From assembly GCA_022072165.1 (NCBI GenBank), contig JAJVIF010000002.1, positions 324,258 through 388,257 of the forward strand: a DNA stretch of 64,000 bases, written 5' to 3'. The translations under genes and the position numbers were made by a program. Below, one piece after another: positions 1 to 8,821 of this stretch. Numbering within the stretch: the stretch's first letter is position 1; each line of letters begins with the position of its first letter. Under the pieces are notes generated by a model. It did not search any database, was not told the DNA's origin, and saw nothing but the letters and a program-made list of their open reading frames with translations. The DNA comes from a bacterium. Its GTDB lineage: Bacteria; JAJVIF01.

Positions 1-2
1 AA

Positions 3-551
3 TTCGCGGGTCGAGTCGGCTGGGCACCAACCAACGCTTCCTTCCAGGCGTTTGTCACTGCTATGCGTGGGGAATACGGTGAAGAGCAGACCCGGACCTG
101 GCTGAAGCAGATGGATGCCAACGGGGCGAAGCGTTTTGCCAACAACTCCGCCATTGTCGAAGCGATTGCGGCGGGACAGGTCGATTTCGGCCTCACCAAT
201 CACTACTACCTCCTGCGCTACAAGAAGGCAAACGCCAACTACCCCGTGACTGCCGGTCGCTTCCAGCCCGGAGACCTGGGGAATCTGGTGAATGTCGCTG
301 GCGTGGGCATCATGAGCACCTCAAAGAACCAGGCAGCCGCTGAGACGTTCATCAAGTACCTGCTGACCCCGATGGCCCAGCAGTATGTGACCTCAGACAT
401 CTTCGAGTATCCCGTCACGGCCACGGCGATTCCCCCCAGTGCCCTGCTGCCAACCGAAGAGCTCCTGCAGCTGGCACCGGCAGTCGACCTCGACAGCATG
501 GCGGACCTGGATGGCACGCTGGCACTGCTTCAGGAGGCGGGGCTGCTATAG
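3..551 (+). CDS. Fe(3+) ABC transporter substrate-binding protein, C-terminal part (5' truncated by window edge)
   Basis: This is the periplasmic ferric-iron binding protein of an Fbp-type importer. The reading frame is open from base 3, so the N-terminus lies outside the window and only about 182 residues remain. The visible part has the stretch GRVGWAPTNASFQAF and the paired tyrosines in NHYYLLRY (bases 204-209), which in FbpA/FutA-type proteins ligate Fe(3+). It ends 23 bases before the permease gene and two genes before the matching ATPase, the usual binding protein, permease, ATPase order. The ATG at 63 is internal and should not be read as a start. Confidence 0.9.
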   Translation, partial: FAGRVGWAPTNASFQAFVTAMRGEYGEEQTRTWLKQMDANGAKRFANNSAIVEAIAAGQVDFGLTNHYYLLRYKKANANYPVTAGRFQPGDLGNLVNVAGVGIMSTSKNQAAAETFIKYLLTPMAQQYVTSDIFEYPVTATAIPPSALLPTEELLQLAPAVDLDSMADLDGTLALLQEAGLL

Positions 552-574
552 CCACCAGCGCGATTCCGGTCACG

Positions 575-2164
575 ATGCAGCAATCCCGCAGGGCCGGCAC
601 CACAGCGCCGGTCCTGCTGCTGTCTGGCGCGATCCTGCTGATCCTCCTGCTGGTGCTGCCGCTTTGCTTTTTGTTCGTGCAGGCAGTGCAGGCGGACCCG
701 CAGCAACTCCGTGACTGGGTGCTCCGCCCGCGAACCCTGCGGCTGCTCGGCAATACGCTGTTACTCAGCGCTGGTGTCGGAGTTCTCACCACGCTGATGG
801 CCGCGCCGCTAGCCTGGCTGACAACTCACGCGGACCTGCCGGGACGTCGCTGGTGGACTCTCGCCGGAGTTTTGCCCCTCGCGATCCCTGGGTACCTGAT
901 GGCGTACACCCTGTTGGGACTGGGAGGCTACACGGGTCTGATCGCCGAATTGACACCCTTTGATCAGGTCCAGCGTCTGGCGGGCTACCCCGGAGCGCTT
1001 CTGGCGCTTTCCCTCGCGAATTTTCCCTATCTCTATCTGCCACTCCGCACCGGTCTGCTGCGGCTGGACCCCGCACTGGAAGAGACCGCCCGTTCCCTGG
1101 GGGCAACTCCTGCAGAAGTATTTGGGCGCATTACGCTTCCGCAGCTGGTCCCCGCCTATGCGGGAGGACTTTTACTGGTGCTGCTGCATGTGATCGGCGA
1201 CTTCGGGGTCGTGAGTCTGATGCGGTACGAGACCCTCTCGTATTCGCTCTACGCCTCGCTCTTCAGCCGCGGGTATGCCGCAGTAATGGGGTTGCTGCTG
1301 GTGGCCCTCGCCTGTCTGTTGCTGCTCGCGGATGCCCGTCTCATTGCGGTCCTGCGGCTGGATCGAACAGGATCCGGCGCGGGGCGACTCCGTCAGCCGG
1401 TGCCGCTGGGGCGACTCCGCTTCCCCGCACTCTGCTGGTTGGGGATCATCTCGCTGCTGAGCCTGGGGCTGCCGTTGTTGTCGCTGGCGTTTTGGAGCCT
1501 CAAAGCCTCCTGGTGGTCGTTGCTGGTGGATCTGTTCCGCGCATTGGGAGCTTCGTTGTCCGGCAGTCTGCCGGCGGCACTGCTGACACCACTCCTCGCG
1601 CTCCTCCTCGCCTGGCTGGCGCGACGCCATCCATCGGGGGCCAGTCGCTGGCTCGAGCGCGGGGCGTTCCTCGGCTATGCCACTCCGCCGCTGGCCTTCG
1701 CGCTGGGGTGGGCCATTCTGGCGCTCCGTGTCCCAGCCCTGGGGCTTTATCAGTCGCTCCCTCTGCTGGTACTTGCCTACAGCCTCCACTTTCTGGCTGA
1801 GGCGATCGGCCCCTTGCGGACCAGTCTGCAGTTGGCGAGTCCCCGCCTTGAGGAAGCCTCGCGGGCCCTGGGCTGGGGTCCAGTCCCGACCTTTCGCCGT
1901 GTGACCCTGCCGCTGCTCAGCGGCGGACTCATCGCCAGCGCTGCGCTGGTCTTTTTATCGTGCATGAAGGAACTCCCGCTCACGATGGTGCTGGCACCGT
2001 TGGGACATCACACGCTGGCGTATAACCTGTACGATCGGACCTCCGAGGCGGACTTCGCTGCCGGAGCGCCCTATGCGCTGGCGATACTGCTCTTCGCCGC
2101 CGCGTTCGTGGGGCTGCTGCTGCAGCAGGAGCGAGCCTCCACCACAGCTCCCAAGTCCAGCTAG
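575..2164 (+). CDS. Fe(3+) ABC transporter permease (FbpB-like, two fused permease domains)
   Basis: Inner-membrane permease of the ferric-iron importer, 529 residues, the normal size for FbpB/SfuB proteins in which two six-helix binding-protein-dependent permease domains are fused. Each half has an EAA loop that docks on the ATPase: EETARSLGATPAEVFGRITLP near residue 169 and EEASRALGWGPVPTFRRVTLP near residue 426. About twelve hydrophobic segments are visible. It starts 23 bases after the binding protein gene and ends 18 bases before the ATPase gene, so the three form an operon. No strong ribosome binding site precedes the ATG. Confidence 0.92.
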   Translation: MQQSRRAGTTAPVLLLSGAILLILLLVLPLCFLFVQAVQADPQQLRDWVLRPRTLRLLGNTLLLSAGVGVLTTLMAAPLAWLTTHADLPGRRWWTLAGVLPLAIPGYLMAYTLLGLGGYTGLIAELTPFDQVQRLAGYPGALLALSLANFPYLYLPLRTGLLRLDPALEETARSLGATPAEVFGRITLPQLVPAYAGGLLLVLLHVIGDFGVVSLMRYETLSYSLYASLFSRGYAAVMGLLLVALACLLLLADARLIAVLRLDRTGSGAGRLRQPVPLGRLRFPALCWLGIISLLSLGLPLLSLAFWSLKASWWSLLVDLFRALGASLSGSLPAALLTPLLALLLAWLARRHPSGASRWLERGAFLGYATPPLAFALGWAILALRVPALGLYQSLPLLVLAYSLHFLAEAIGPLRTSLQLASPRLEEASRALGWGPVPTFRRVTLPLLSGGLIASAALVFLSCMKELPLTMVLAPLGHHTLAYNLYDRTSEADFAAGAPYALAILLFAAAFVGLLLQQERASTTAPKSS

Positions 2165-2182
2165 TCCCCGCCAGGAGCGACA

Positions 2183-3223
2183 GTGCCCCCCCTCCTCGAA
2201 GCCAGCAACCTGGTGAAGCGGTTTCCTGGCGCGACCGACGCCGCGGTTGATGATGTCAGCCTGCGGGCGGAGACGGGGGAAATCGGGGTCCTCGTAGGGC
2301 CCTCCGGCTGCGGCAAGACCACGACGCTGCGACTGATCGCGGGCTTCGAGCATCCCGATGCCGGCAGTGTGAGATGTGATGGGAAGCTTCTGGATGGAGC
2401 CGGAGTCCATCTGCCGCCGGAGCAGCGGGGCATTGGGATCGTCTTTCAGGACTATGCCCTCTTTCCGCATCTGGATGTCCTTGGGAATGTGGCCTTCGGA
2501 TTACGGCACGGATCCCGTCAGGAACGGGAGCAACGCGCCTTCGATGCGCTGCAGCAGGTGGGACTCGGCGATGTCGCCCGACGTCGCCCCCATGATCTTT
2601 CCGGCGGACAGCAACAGCGAGTCGCCCTCGCCCGGGCTCTGGCTCCGGCCCCCCGAGTCCTGCTCATGGATGAGCCCTACTCCAATCTCGACACCGGCCT
2701 GCGTCAGCAGCTCCGGAGCCAACTCCGGCAGCTTGTGCAGGAGCGGGGGCTCGCGATTCTGCTTGTCACCCACGATCAGGAAGAAGCCCTGAGTCTCGCC
2801 GACTGGCTGGCGGTCATGGACCAGGGACGCATCCTGCAGATGGGGTCACCCCGGGAGGTCTACACCACCGCCGCGTCCCGCTTTGTCGCCCAGTTTCTGG
2901 GGGGAACCAATCTGCTGGAGGTCACCGCTGCAGGCACGGCGGCCGAGTCGGTGCTGGGGCCCCTCGCTCTGGCTAACCCCGCCACTGGTCGCTGCTGGGT
3001 CTCGGTTCGTCCGGAAGCCCTACGGCTAATGAGTCCGACAGGCTGCGTCGGGGAAGCCGTAGGGCAGGTACTGGACTCCACGTATCTCGGGTCGCATCAG
3101 TTGCTGGAAGTCCAGGTAGGTGAAACTCGGATCCTTGTCCGGCAGGAGTCCGCGGAAGTCTGGGCTCCGGGTGCGAGAGTCGCTATCGCTGCCCGGGGGG
3201 CCTGCACGGTGCTGCCGGATTAA
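2183..3223 (+). CDS. Fe(3+) ABC transporter ATP-binding protein (FbpC-like)
   Basis: ATPase of the ferric-iron importer, 346 residues. Walker A is GPSGCGKTT near residues 39-47, the signature is LSGGQQQRVALARAL near residue 139, and Walker B is LLMDEPYSNLD near residue 160. About 110 residues follow, matching the TOBE-type C-terminal domain of FbpC/PotA-like ATPases. The start is GTG at 2183, chosen because CAGGAG lies at 2172-2177 with normal spacing. It is the last gene of the operon; no clear terminator follows before the prepilin gene. Confidence 0.93.
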   Translation: MPPLLEASNLVKRFPGATDAAVDDVSLRAETGEIGVLVGPSGCGKTTTLRLIAGFEHPDAGSVRCDGKLLDGAGVHLPPEQRGIGIVFQDYALFPHLDVLGNVAFGLRHGSRQEREQRAFDALQQVGLGDVARRRPHDLSGGQQQRVALARALAPAPRVLLMDEPYSNLDTGLRQQLRSQLRQLVQERGLAILLVTHDQEEALSLADWLAVMDQGRILQMGSPREVYTTAASRFVAQFLGGTNLLEVTAAGTAAESVLGPLALANPATGRCWVSVRPEALRLMSPTGCVGEAVGQVLDSTYLGSHQLLEVQVGETRILVRQESAEVWAPGARVAIAARGACTVLPD

Positions 3224-3368
3224 CGATTGGGGCAATTGTTACGCCGTCGTTGACGCCTGTTACATTGCTGCAATCTGTTCGTAATCACCGTTCGGTATCT
3301 CTGATGGCGTTGTGGGTCTGTGCCGGTGGCACAGATCAGTGCCTGCCTGTCACAGGAGACCGTGCCCC

Positions 3369-4484
3369 ATGCCCGGACGCCCCCGGCCCGCCTTCACCCT
3401 GATCGAACTGCTGGTCGTGATCACCATCATCGGCATCCTCGCTGCCATCGCCCTCCCGAACTATATCCGGGCGAAGGACAAGGCGAAGGAAGTACAAACC
3501 AAGAGTGCCATCAAGTCGCTCCAGGTCGCCATCGAGCGCTACCAGGTCGATCAGGAGGAGTACCCCCTGTGGCTGCTGGGGGGCGATGTCGAGGGCTGGC
3601 GCTACTGGCATCAGCGCTTCGATGAAGCGACTCCGGTACGAGGTGTGCCCCAGAACGCCTGGGTCGATGATCCGCTGATCGTGGGGGGGTACATCGACTC
3701 CTATCCGGTTAATCCCTTTGTCGACAGTGGCTATGCCCTCATCGCTCAGACGGGGCGTCCCACCGGACCGGGCGGCGACTACCAGGCCGGTGATGGGGAT
3801 CCCCGCTTCGGCTTTCGGGGAACTACCATCGGGAATGGTGTCGAGTACCCGATGGTCTTCAGGAATTGGGACAGCAATCCGGCGCAGGGGATTGAAACCG
3901 AGCGGACCGTCCTCACGGTGACCAACAACAATCCGGGGAGCAAGGGCTTCGGGGTCCCGACCGATGATCCCCGGGGGATGCACTACGCCATGGGGGGCCG
4001 CAAGGGTCGCAGCGGCGACAAGAGCGAGACCCTCACCACCCACTGGCCGGGGAACTTCTTCTATCGCGGCTTCTCCGACCGGCCCTACCAGAACAAGGGC
4101 TGGGAGCGCCTCTATCCGACTACGTTTGCAGGCATGGAAGTGAACCGGTACATGCTTGGCGGCTACGGGGCCTACACCTCCCTGGGCGAAGATGTGATGC
4201 GCCTCGCGACCAAAGACGACAACGGCAACCAGATGTACTACCGCTCCCCGCCCCCCTGGAGCCCCTCGGATCGGGCATTGCGCCTCAACTACGATGTTGA
4301 TCCCTCGGAATGGAAAGGGGGCCTGCCCGAGATGGCGGGCGGGGGGAGCCAGACCGAAGGGCCGATGTTCCCCTACGACCGGGATCCGGGGTTCCCCAAT
4401 CAGTTCATCTATGGCGCGCCTGATGGCCACGAGGATGGCGTCATCATCGTGCTCACACCTGGCGAGGACGTGAAGGGGTACTAA
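3369..4484 (+). CDS. Large type II secretion/type IV pilin-like prepilin (N-terminal methylation motif)
   Basis: Secreted pseudopilin-like protein of 371 residues. The N-terminus (PRPAFTLIELLVVITIIGIL) is a textbook class III signal, cleaved and N-methylated by prepilin peptidase before the Phe, with the conserved Glu at mature position 5. A short helical spine follows, then about 320 residues of unrecognised globular sequence rich in Gly, Pro, Tyr and Asp. Typical pseudopilins have 130-200 residues, so this belongs to the long uncharacterised kind. The start is ATG 3369 with AGGAG at 3354-3358; the upstream GTG at 3312 would add a nonsense leader. No pilus assembly genes are nearby. Confidence 0.88.
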   Translation: MPGRPRPAFTLIELLVVITIIGILAAIALPNYIRAKDKAKEVQTKSAIKSLQVAIERYQVDQEEYPLWLLGGDVEGWRYWHQRFDEATPVRGVPQNAWVDDPLIVGGYIDSYPVNPFVDSGYALIAQTGRPTGPGGDYQAGDGDPRFGFRGTTIGNGVEYPMVFRNWDSNPAQGIETERTVLTVTNNNPGSKGFGVPTDDPRGMHYAMGGRKGRSGDKSETLTTHWPGNFFYRGFSDRPYQNKGWERLYPTTFAGMEVNRYMLGGYGAYTSLGEDVMRLATKDDNGNQMYYRSPPPWSPSDRALRLNYDVDPSEWKGGLPEMAGGGSQTEGPMFPYDRDPGFPNQFIYGAPDGHEDGVIIVLTPGEDVKGY

Positions 4485-4530
4485 GCTGGTTCAGCCGGGG
4501 TCAGCGGGTCCGCTTCCGAGCGCTCCCCTG

Positions 4531-4536
4531 TACAAT
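4531..4536 (+). promoter_or_regulatory. Probable -10 element (TACAAT) for the RmlC-like cupin gene
   Basis: TACAAT matches the sigma-70 -10 consensus in five of six bases and lies 33 bases before the ATG at 4570. Transcription from about 4543 would give a short leader carrying the AAGGAG ribosome binding site. No convincing -35 was found. Confidence 0.45.
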
Positions 4537-4569
4537 CCTGCTGTTCGCACGTTACGCAAGGAGCCCGGC

Positions 4570-5082
4570 ATGTCCACCACCATTTCCCAGACCAAGCAGG
4601 CCGACCAGACCAAGGGCAAGGTCATCATCGATGGCTCCATGTGGCGGCCCCTGAAGCAGATCCCCGATGAGCGCGGACGCCTCATGGAGATCATGCGTCG
4701 CGACTGGGAGGGCTTCTTCACGGAGTTCGGCCAGTGCTACCTGACCACAGGCTACCCCGGCGTGGTGAAAGCCTGGCACTACCACCGGCATCAGGATGAC
4801 CACTTCTGTGTGGTCCACGGCATGATGAAAGTGGTGCTCTATGACGACCGGGAAGGATCGCCCACCCGGGGCGTCATCAATGAGTGGATCATGGGTCCCC
4901 TGAATCCGGGGGTCCTCAAGATTCCCCGCCTCGTCTTCCACGGTTTCAAGACCGTCAGCGAGCACGAAGCCCTGCTGATCAACCTGCCGACCAACACCTA
5001 CAACTACGCTGACCCCGACGAGTACCGGACCCACCCCCACACCGGCGAAGTCCCCTACGACTGGTCGCGCAAAGACGGGTAA
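4570..5082 (+). CDS. dTDP-4-dehydrorhamnose 3,5-epimerase family (RmlC-like cupin) protein
   Basis: A 170-residue single-domain cupin related to RmlC, which epimerises C3 and C5 of dTDP-4-keto-6-deoxyglucose in dTDP-rhamnose synthesis. Visible features are the DERGRLMEI region, the histidine cluster in KAWHYHRHQDDHFCVV, and IPRLVFHGFK, which corresponds to the family's conserved PxxxHGF strand. The true pathway is unproven: no rmlA, rmlB or rmlD is adjacent, although a glucose-1-phosphate nucleotidyltransferase-like gene lies at 43.9-44.9 kb. Many members of this family are annotated only as cupins. The ATG at 4570 follows AAGGAG. A short hairpin follows the stop. Confidence 0.82.
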   Translation: MSTTISQTKQADQTKGKVIIDGSMWRPLKQIPDERGRLMEIMRRDWEGFFTEFGQCYLTTGYPGVVKAWHYHRHQDDHFCVVHGMMKVVLYDDREGSPTRGVINEWIMGPLNPGVLKIPRLVFHGFKTVSEHEALLINLPTNTYNYADPDEYRTHPHTGEVPYDWSRKDG

Positions 5083-5105
5083 CCCCGCTCCTGACGCTGA
5101 CGTTT

Positions 5106-5130
5106 CGCCCCCTGAAATGGCGGGGGGGCG
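5106..5130 (+). terminator. GC hairpin after the cupin gene, possible terminator
   Basis: Arms CGCCCCC (5106-5112) and GGGGGCG (5124-5130) pair perfectly around an 11-base loop, 23 bases after the stop of the cupin gene. There is no T tract, so it may be a weak or factor-assisted terminator. Confidence 0.4.
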
Positions 5131-5247
5131 TGGTATCCTCCGTGGCAGGCGTGCCGGACTCCCGCGTTTGCCGCAGGCTCCTGCCAGAGTCGCATGCGGG
5201 ATCACATACTGCCTGTCCATCAGTAGTGCAGGGAAGGACCACCACCG

Positions 5248-6195
5248 ATGAGTGACAACCGCTTCACCTGGGTGAACGGACGGATGATGCCCAAGGACCA
5301 GGCGGCGATCTCGCCGTTTGATCACGGTTTTCTTTATGGTGATGGCTGCTTCGAGGGGATCCGGATCTACAACCACCGGATTTTCAAATTCGACGAGCAC
5401 ATCGACCGGCTCTATGACTCCGCGAAGGTCATGCTCATCGACATTGACTCCCGCATTTCCCGGGCGGACCTCGAGACCGCGATTTTCGAAAGCATCCACG
5501 CGAATGAGATCTACGACCGGGGCTACATCCGCCTGGTCGCGACCCGCGGAGCGGGCGACCTCGGTATCAATCCCCGTAAATGCACCGAACCCCCGACCGT
5601 GGTGATCATCGTCGACACCCTGAGCATCTATCCCCAGGAAGACTACGACAAGGGGATTCGGGTCATCATCTGCTCGACCCGCAAACTGAGCCGCAATGGC
5701 TACAAGGCCCGGGTGAAGAGCCTCAACTACCTGAACAACATCTACGGCATCATCGAGGCAAACCGGGTCGGCGCCAAAGAAGGGATCATGCTCACCGACG
5801 AGGGCTATGTCGCCGAAGCCACGGTGGACAATGTCTTCATCCTTCGCAAAGGGGTGCTGAAGACCCCGCCCTGCGTGGTCGGTGCCCTCGATGGCATCAC
5901 CCGCCAGACTGTCATCGAACTGGCACGGCAGCACGGCGTGGATGTGCGCGAAGAAATGATGACGCCCTACGATCTTTACACCGCCGATGAGATGTTTCTC
6001 ACCGGCACCGGGGCCGAACTGATCCCGGTGACGATGGTCGACGATGTCACCATCGGTCACGGCCGTCCAGGAGCCAAAACCCAGGAAATCCTCGGCTGGT
6101 TCCGGGAATACGCCAACGCCAACGGTCGGGACATCCCCTCCAAAGAGGCGCTGCAGAACGGCACCATGATGTCCGCGACGGCGCAGCGGACGTAA
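5248..6195 (+). CDS. ilvE: Branched-chain amino acid aminotransferase-like PLP enzyme (fold type IV)
   Basis: PLP-dependent transaminase of 315 residues that most likely interconverts branched-chain 2-oxo acids and Val/Leu/Ile with glutamate. The family lysine that forms the Schiff base is K157 in RVKSLNYLNNI. Also visible are FDHGFLYGDGCFEGIRIY near the N-terminus, the cofactor-phosphate region EATVDNVFI, and DEMFLTGTGAELIPV near the C-terminus. D-amino-acid transaminase and aminodeoxychorismate lyase share the fold but are usually shorter, so IlvE is the best match. The ATG at 5248 is preceded by GGGAAGGA. It stands alone with no other ilv genes nearby. Confidence 0.88.
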   Translation: MSDNRFTWVNGRMMPKDQAAISPFDHGFLYGDGCFEGIRIYNHRIFKFDEHIDRLYDSAKVMLIDIDSRISRADLETAIFESIHANEIYDRGYIRLVATRGAGDLGINPRKCTEPPTVVIIVDTLSIYPQEDYDKGIRVIICSTRKLSRNGYKARVKSLNYLNNIYGIIEANRVGAKEGIMLTDEGYVAEATVDNVFILRKGVLKTPPCVVGALDGITRQTVIELARQHGVDVREEMMTPYDLYTADEMFLTGTGAELIPVTMVDDVTIGHGRPGAKTQEILGWFREYANANGRDIPSKEALQNGTMMSATAQRT

Positions 6196-6337
6196 ACGAC
6201 TGACCCACACCCGCCCCCGGACTCCCGGGAGCATTGACGGAGCACCCGTGCGGGGGCCGCTCCGATGAAGCAGGGCCGGATCGCCCCGCTTCGTGACACG
6301 AGCAGGTCCAGGCTGGACAAATACGGACTTGACAACC

Positions 6338-6360
6338 ACGGACCTGCGCCAGGGGTCCGT
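6338..6360 (+). other. Hairpin immediately upstream of the Clp-N gene ribosome binding site
   Basis: ACGGACC (6338-6344) and GGTCCGT (6354-6360) are perfect inverted repeats with a nine-base loop, ending right before the GGAGG ribosome binding site of the gene at 6376. A smaller hairpin, GTCCA/TGGAC at 6306-6318, precedes it. They could end the ilvE transcript or modulate translation of the downstream gene. Confidence 0.4.
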
Positions 6361-6375
6361 CCGGAGGTAGCTGCC

Positions 6376-7350
6376 ATGTGGGAAAAGTTCACGCCCGGAG
6401 CCCTCGACATCATCCGGACCGCCACCCGCGAAGCCCGCCTTTCCGGCCAGCCCGCCGTCGATACCAGCCATCTTCTCTTTTCCATGATGCGCCAGAAGGG
6501 CGATGCGGTCCGGGCCGCCCAGGTGCTGCGGGACTTTGATCTCCGCCCCGAAGAGGTCTACTCAGAGCTCATCGCCGCCCATCTGCAGTCACCGACTGAT
6601 GGCAAACTGCCACTCGCGCCCGAAGCAGAAAGTGTCCTGCGTAACGCGCTGCAGACCGCCAAAGAAGAACAGTTCCCCCGCATCGGTGGCGACCAGCTTC
6701 TGCTGGGACTGCTGCGGACTCCCGAAGCGGTCGCGACCCGCTATCTCTCGACCCGGGGTATCACCCCCGAGACCGCCCAGCTCAAGCTGATCGAACTGGC
6801 CCTTCTGGAAGACATCGATTTCCATCTGGGGCAAACCCGGGATCAGTACACCCCGCTGGCGCGTCGCGCCACCCGGTCCCTGCGTCGTAGCATTCTGCAG
6901 GGGGTGAAGCAGGCGCTGGAATCAAAAGCCGGTGTCATGCTGCCATCCCATGTCCTCTCTGGGGCCCTGTTAGGGGATAACGAACTCACTGCGCAGTTGC
7001 GGACTCTCGATTTCCCCAATGAAATCCTGTATCGCAATCTCACCATCAACCCACCGGAAGATTGCACACCTGCCGCCCCCTCCCCGGCGACGCTTCCCCC
7101 AGCGCCAGCACTGATCGCTCTCATCCAGGAGATGGAACAGGAAGCCCAGAGCCTCGGCGATCCACAGTTGTCCACCATCCATCTGCTCCTGGCGATTCTC
7201 CACCGATCAAAAGACCCGCTGCACGATGCCATGATGGCGCTGAGTCAGTCTGGGGATGTCAACATGCACAGCATGGGGTATCTCCAGAGCCTGTGCTACG
7301 ACCGGATCCGGGAACGGATCATTGAGCAGCGGAGTAGTCGCGCCGAATAG
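6376..7350 (+). CDS. Stand-alone tandem Clp-N domain protein (ClpC N-domain paralogue)
   Basis: A 324-residue protein made of Clp N-terminal repeats and no AAA+ module. It opens with MWEKFTPGALDIIRTATREA and continues VDTSHLLFSMM, closely paralleling the start of the ClpC encoded at 10790-13276 ([31 protein letters not shown]). A second Clp-N-like half covers about residues 155-315 (for example LSTIHLLLAILHRSKDP), separated by a Pro/Ala-rich linker near residues 235-250. Known stand-alone Clp-N proteins (ClpC1-like NTDs, plant ClpT) bind ClpP or substrates, so an adaptor role is plausible but unproven. ATG 6376 was chosen for its GGAGG site and identity to the ClpC N-terminus. Confidence 0.85.
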   Translation: MWEKFTPGALDIIRTATREARLSGQPAVDTSHLLFSMMRQKGDAVRAAQVLRDFDLRPEEVYSELIAAHLQSPTDGKLPLAPEAESVLRNALQTAKEEQFPRIGGDQLLLGLLRTPEAVATRYLSTRGITPETAQLKLIELALLEDIDFHLGQTRDQYTPLARRATRSLRRSILQGVKQALESKAGVMLPSHVLSGALLGDNELTAQLRTLDFPNEILYRNLTINPPEDCTPAAPSPATLPPAPALIALIQEMEQEAQSLGDPQLSTIHLLLAILHRSKDPLHDAMMALSQSGDVNMHSMGYLQSLCYDRIRERIIEQRSSRAE

Positions 7351-8800
7351 CACCCGTGGGGACTTCGGGGGCCAGGAGGCGATCACGGAAGGCGAGCCAG
7401 CCTCCCGCCGCCAGTGTCCCCAGGAAGTACAGCGCCAGTCCGAGCACCACCAGATTAGGCTCGGTCGGTTTGCCTGACGCCAGGGCATCCTCGAACGGAA
7501 TCAATGACTGTTCCTTCTTCGCGACCATGCTGCGCGCCATATCCTCCAGGTCTCGCATCCGCCCCAAGAGCGCGCTGTTGATGCGCCGTTGCCGTAGCAG
7601 CGTCAGCAAATCCAGTTCCCACCGGGGATAGTTCCCAAGCGTGGCTTCCAGCGCTGCCGCTGCTTCCGCATAGACTTCACTCCGTGCGTGTGCAGCCACT
7701 GATTCAAGCAGATACTTCCCCGCCTCGACCTGGTTGTTCTGCACCAATAAATCGACAATCGCCTGCCGGACCTGTCGGATTTCTTCCGACCGCCCCGCCA
7801 CCGCCGGATGCGCCTCGGTGTAGCGCAGCAGGTCCCGCTCCTGGGCCATGTACAACGTCGCCAGGTCTTCCCGCAGCCGTGAGAGCGTGGGATCGCGATA
7901 GATGAGATCGCTCGCCGCCGGACGATCCAGCGCCGGATCGGCCCCCAGGTCCATCAACGACAACTGTCGGCGCATCTCCAGGGCGGCATCGGCCCGGTCG
8001 ACCAGGAGCGCGACGTAGGTGTCCGCCGCCTGCGCGAGGGCCTCCTGACGCGCCTGGCGTTCCCGGAGTCCCAGCAGTTCGGTGTACTTCGCCGGCAGGT
8101 ACTTCGTTGGCGCGATGAGGGATTCCTCGGCCTGATACGCCGCGATGCGCGCATCAAGCTGCGCCAACTCCTGCTCCAGGTCCTGCACCCGACTGGTTAG
8201 CCGCCCGAGGGTCACCGTGTCTTTCTCATCCAGCATGGCATCTACCGACTCCCGCAACAGGTCGCGGTAAGCCAGCGCCATACGCTCAGCGACCCTGGGA
8301 TCGGAAGCCGTGAAGGCGATGGTGAGGAGTTGTGAGTCCTCATCGACATCCACTTTCAGGTCCTCCATGACCCTGGCGGCCAGGAGGTCCGGCGGCTCGG
8401 CTGCTACCCCCAGTGCCTCAGCAGCACTGGCGCGTGCGACTGCTTCCAGCTGCGTGGAGCGCGAGTACAAAAACGGACGAAAGTCGTAGGCATCGAAGGC
8501 GAGCTGGTCGAGGAGAAAGTAGAACGTGGTTTCCCGCCAGAGGCTCAGCGATGCTCCCTGGCCGCCAGCCAGTTCCTTCGCCAGTTCGTTCCAGTCGTCG
8601 CTCCCCGCCTTCGCTTCCCAGGTCGGGAGCTTGCTGGTCTTGAACCCCGCCCAGGGGAGTCGATCTTTTTTGATGAGGAGCGTAGTGGTGGCGGTGTACC
8701 GCTTTGGCGCGACGAGAGCAACCATCACCAACGACGCCGCCAGCACCAGCCACCAGCGGAGGAGCGCAGGCCACCAGGAGTGGGTTGTCAGGGCAGTCAC
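7319..8800 (-). CDS. Wzz/chain-length-determinant-like polysaccharide copolymerase
   Basis: Inner-membrane protein of 493 residues with one transmembrane helix near each end (about residues 11-30 and 455-478) and a long helical, Gln/Glu/Arg-rich periplasmic part, the PCP/Wzz plan. Family members control the length of O-antigen, capsule or exopolysaccharide chains. No tyrosine-kinase domain is fused. No polymerase or flippase gene is adjacent. I chose the GTG at 8800 because TATCCT ends seven bases upstream, the leaderless pattern seen across the window; GTG 8803 is the alternative. Its stop overlaps the convergent Clp-N gene by 32 bases. Confidence 0.75.
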   Translation of the reverse strand: MTALTTHSWWPALLRWWLVLAASLVMVALVAPKRYTATTTLLIKKDRLPWAGFKTSKLPTWEAKAGSDDWNELAKELAGGQGASLSLWRETTFYFLLDQLAFDAYDFRPFLYSRSTQLEAVARASAAEALGVAAEPPDLLAARVMEDLKVDVDEDSQLLTIAFTASDPRVAERMALAYRDLLRESVDAMLDEKDTVTLGRLTSRVQDLEQELAQLDARIAAYQAEESLIAPTKYLPAKYTELLGLRERQARQEALAQAADTYVALLVDRADAALEMRRQLSLMDLGADPALDRPAASDLIYRDPTLSRLREDLATLYMAQERDLLRYTEAHPAVAGRSEEIRQVRQAIVDLLVQNNQVEAGKYLLESVAAHARSEVYAEAAAALEATLGNYPRWELDLLTLLRQRRINSALLGRMRDLEDMARSMVAKKEQSLIPFEDALASGKPTEPNLVVLGLALYFLGTLAAGGWLAFRDRLLAPEVPTGAIRRDYSAAQ

Positions 8801-8807
8801 CACCCGG

Positions 8808-8813
8808 AGGATA
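8808..8813 (-). promoter_or_regulatory. -10 element TATCCT, leaderless promoter of the Wzz-like gene
   Basis: On the minus strand TGC-TATCCT is followed by seven bases and GTG at 8800. There is no ribosome binding site, so a leaderless mRNA is expected. Confidence 0.55.
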
Positions 8814-8821
8814 GCAAGCCG

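Noticed and set aside
4552..6471. Long minus-strand open frame opposite the cupin and ilvE genes
   Set aside because: It runs antisense to two genes with clear families, has no domain or start signal, and is expected in GC-rich DNA where stops are rare on the other strand.
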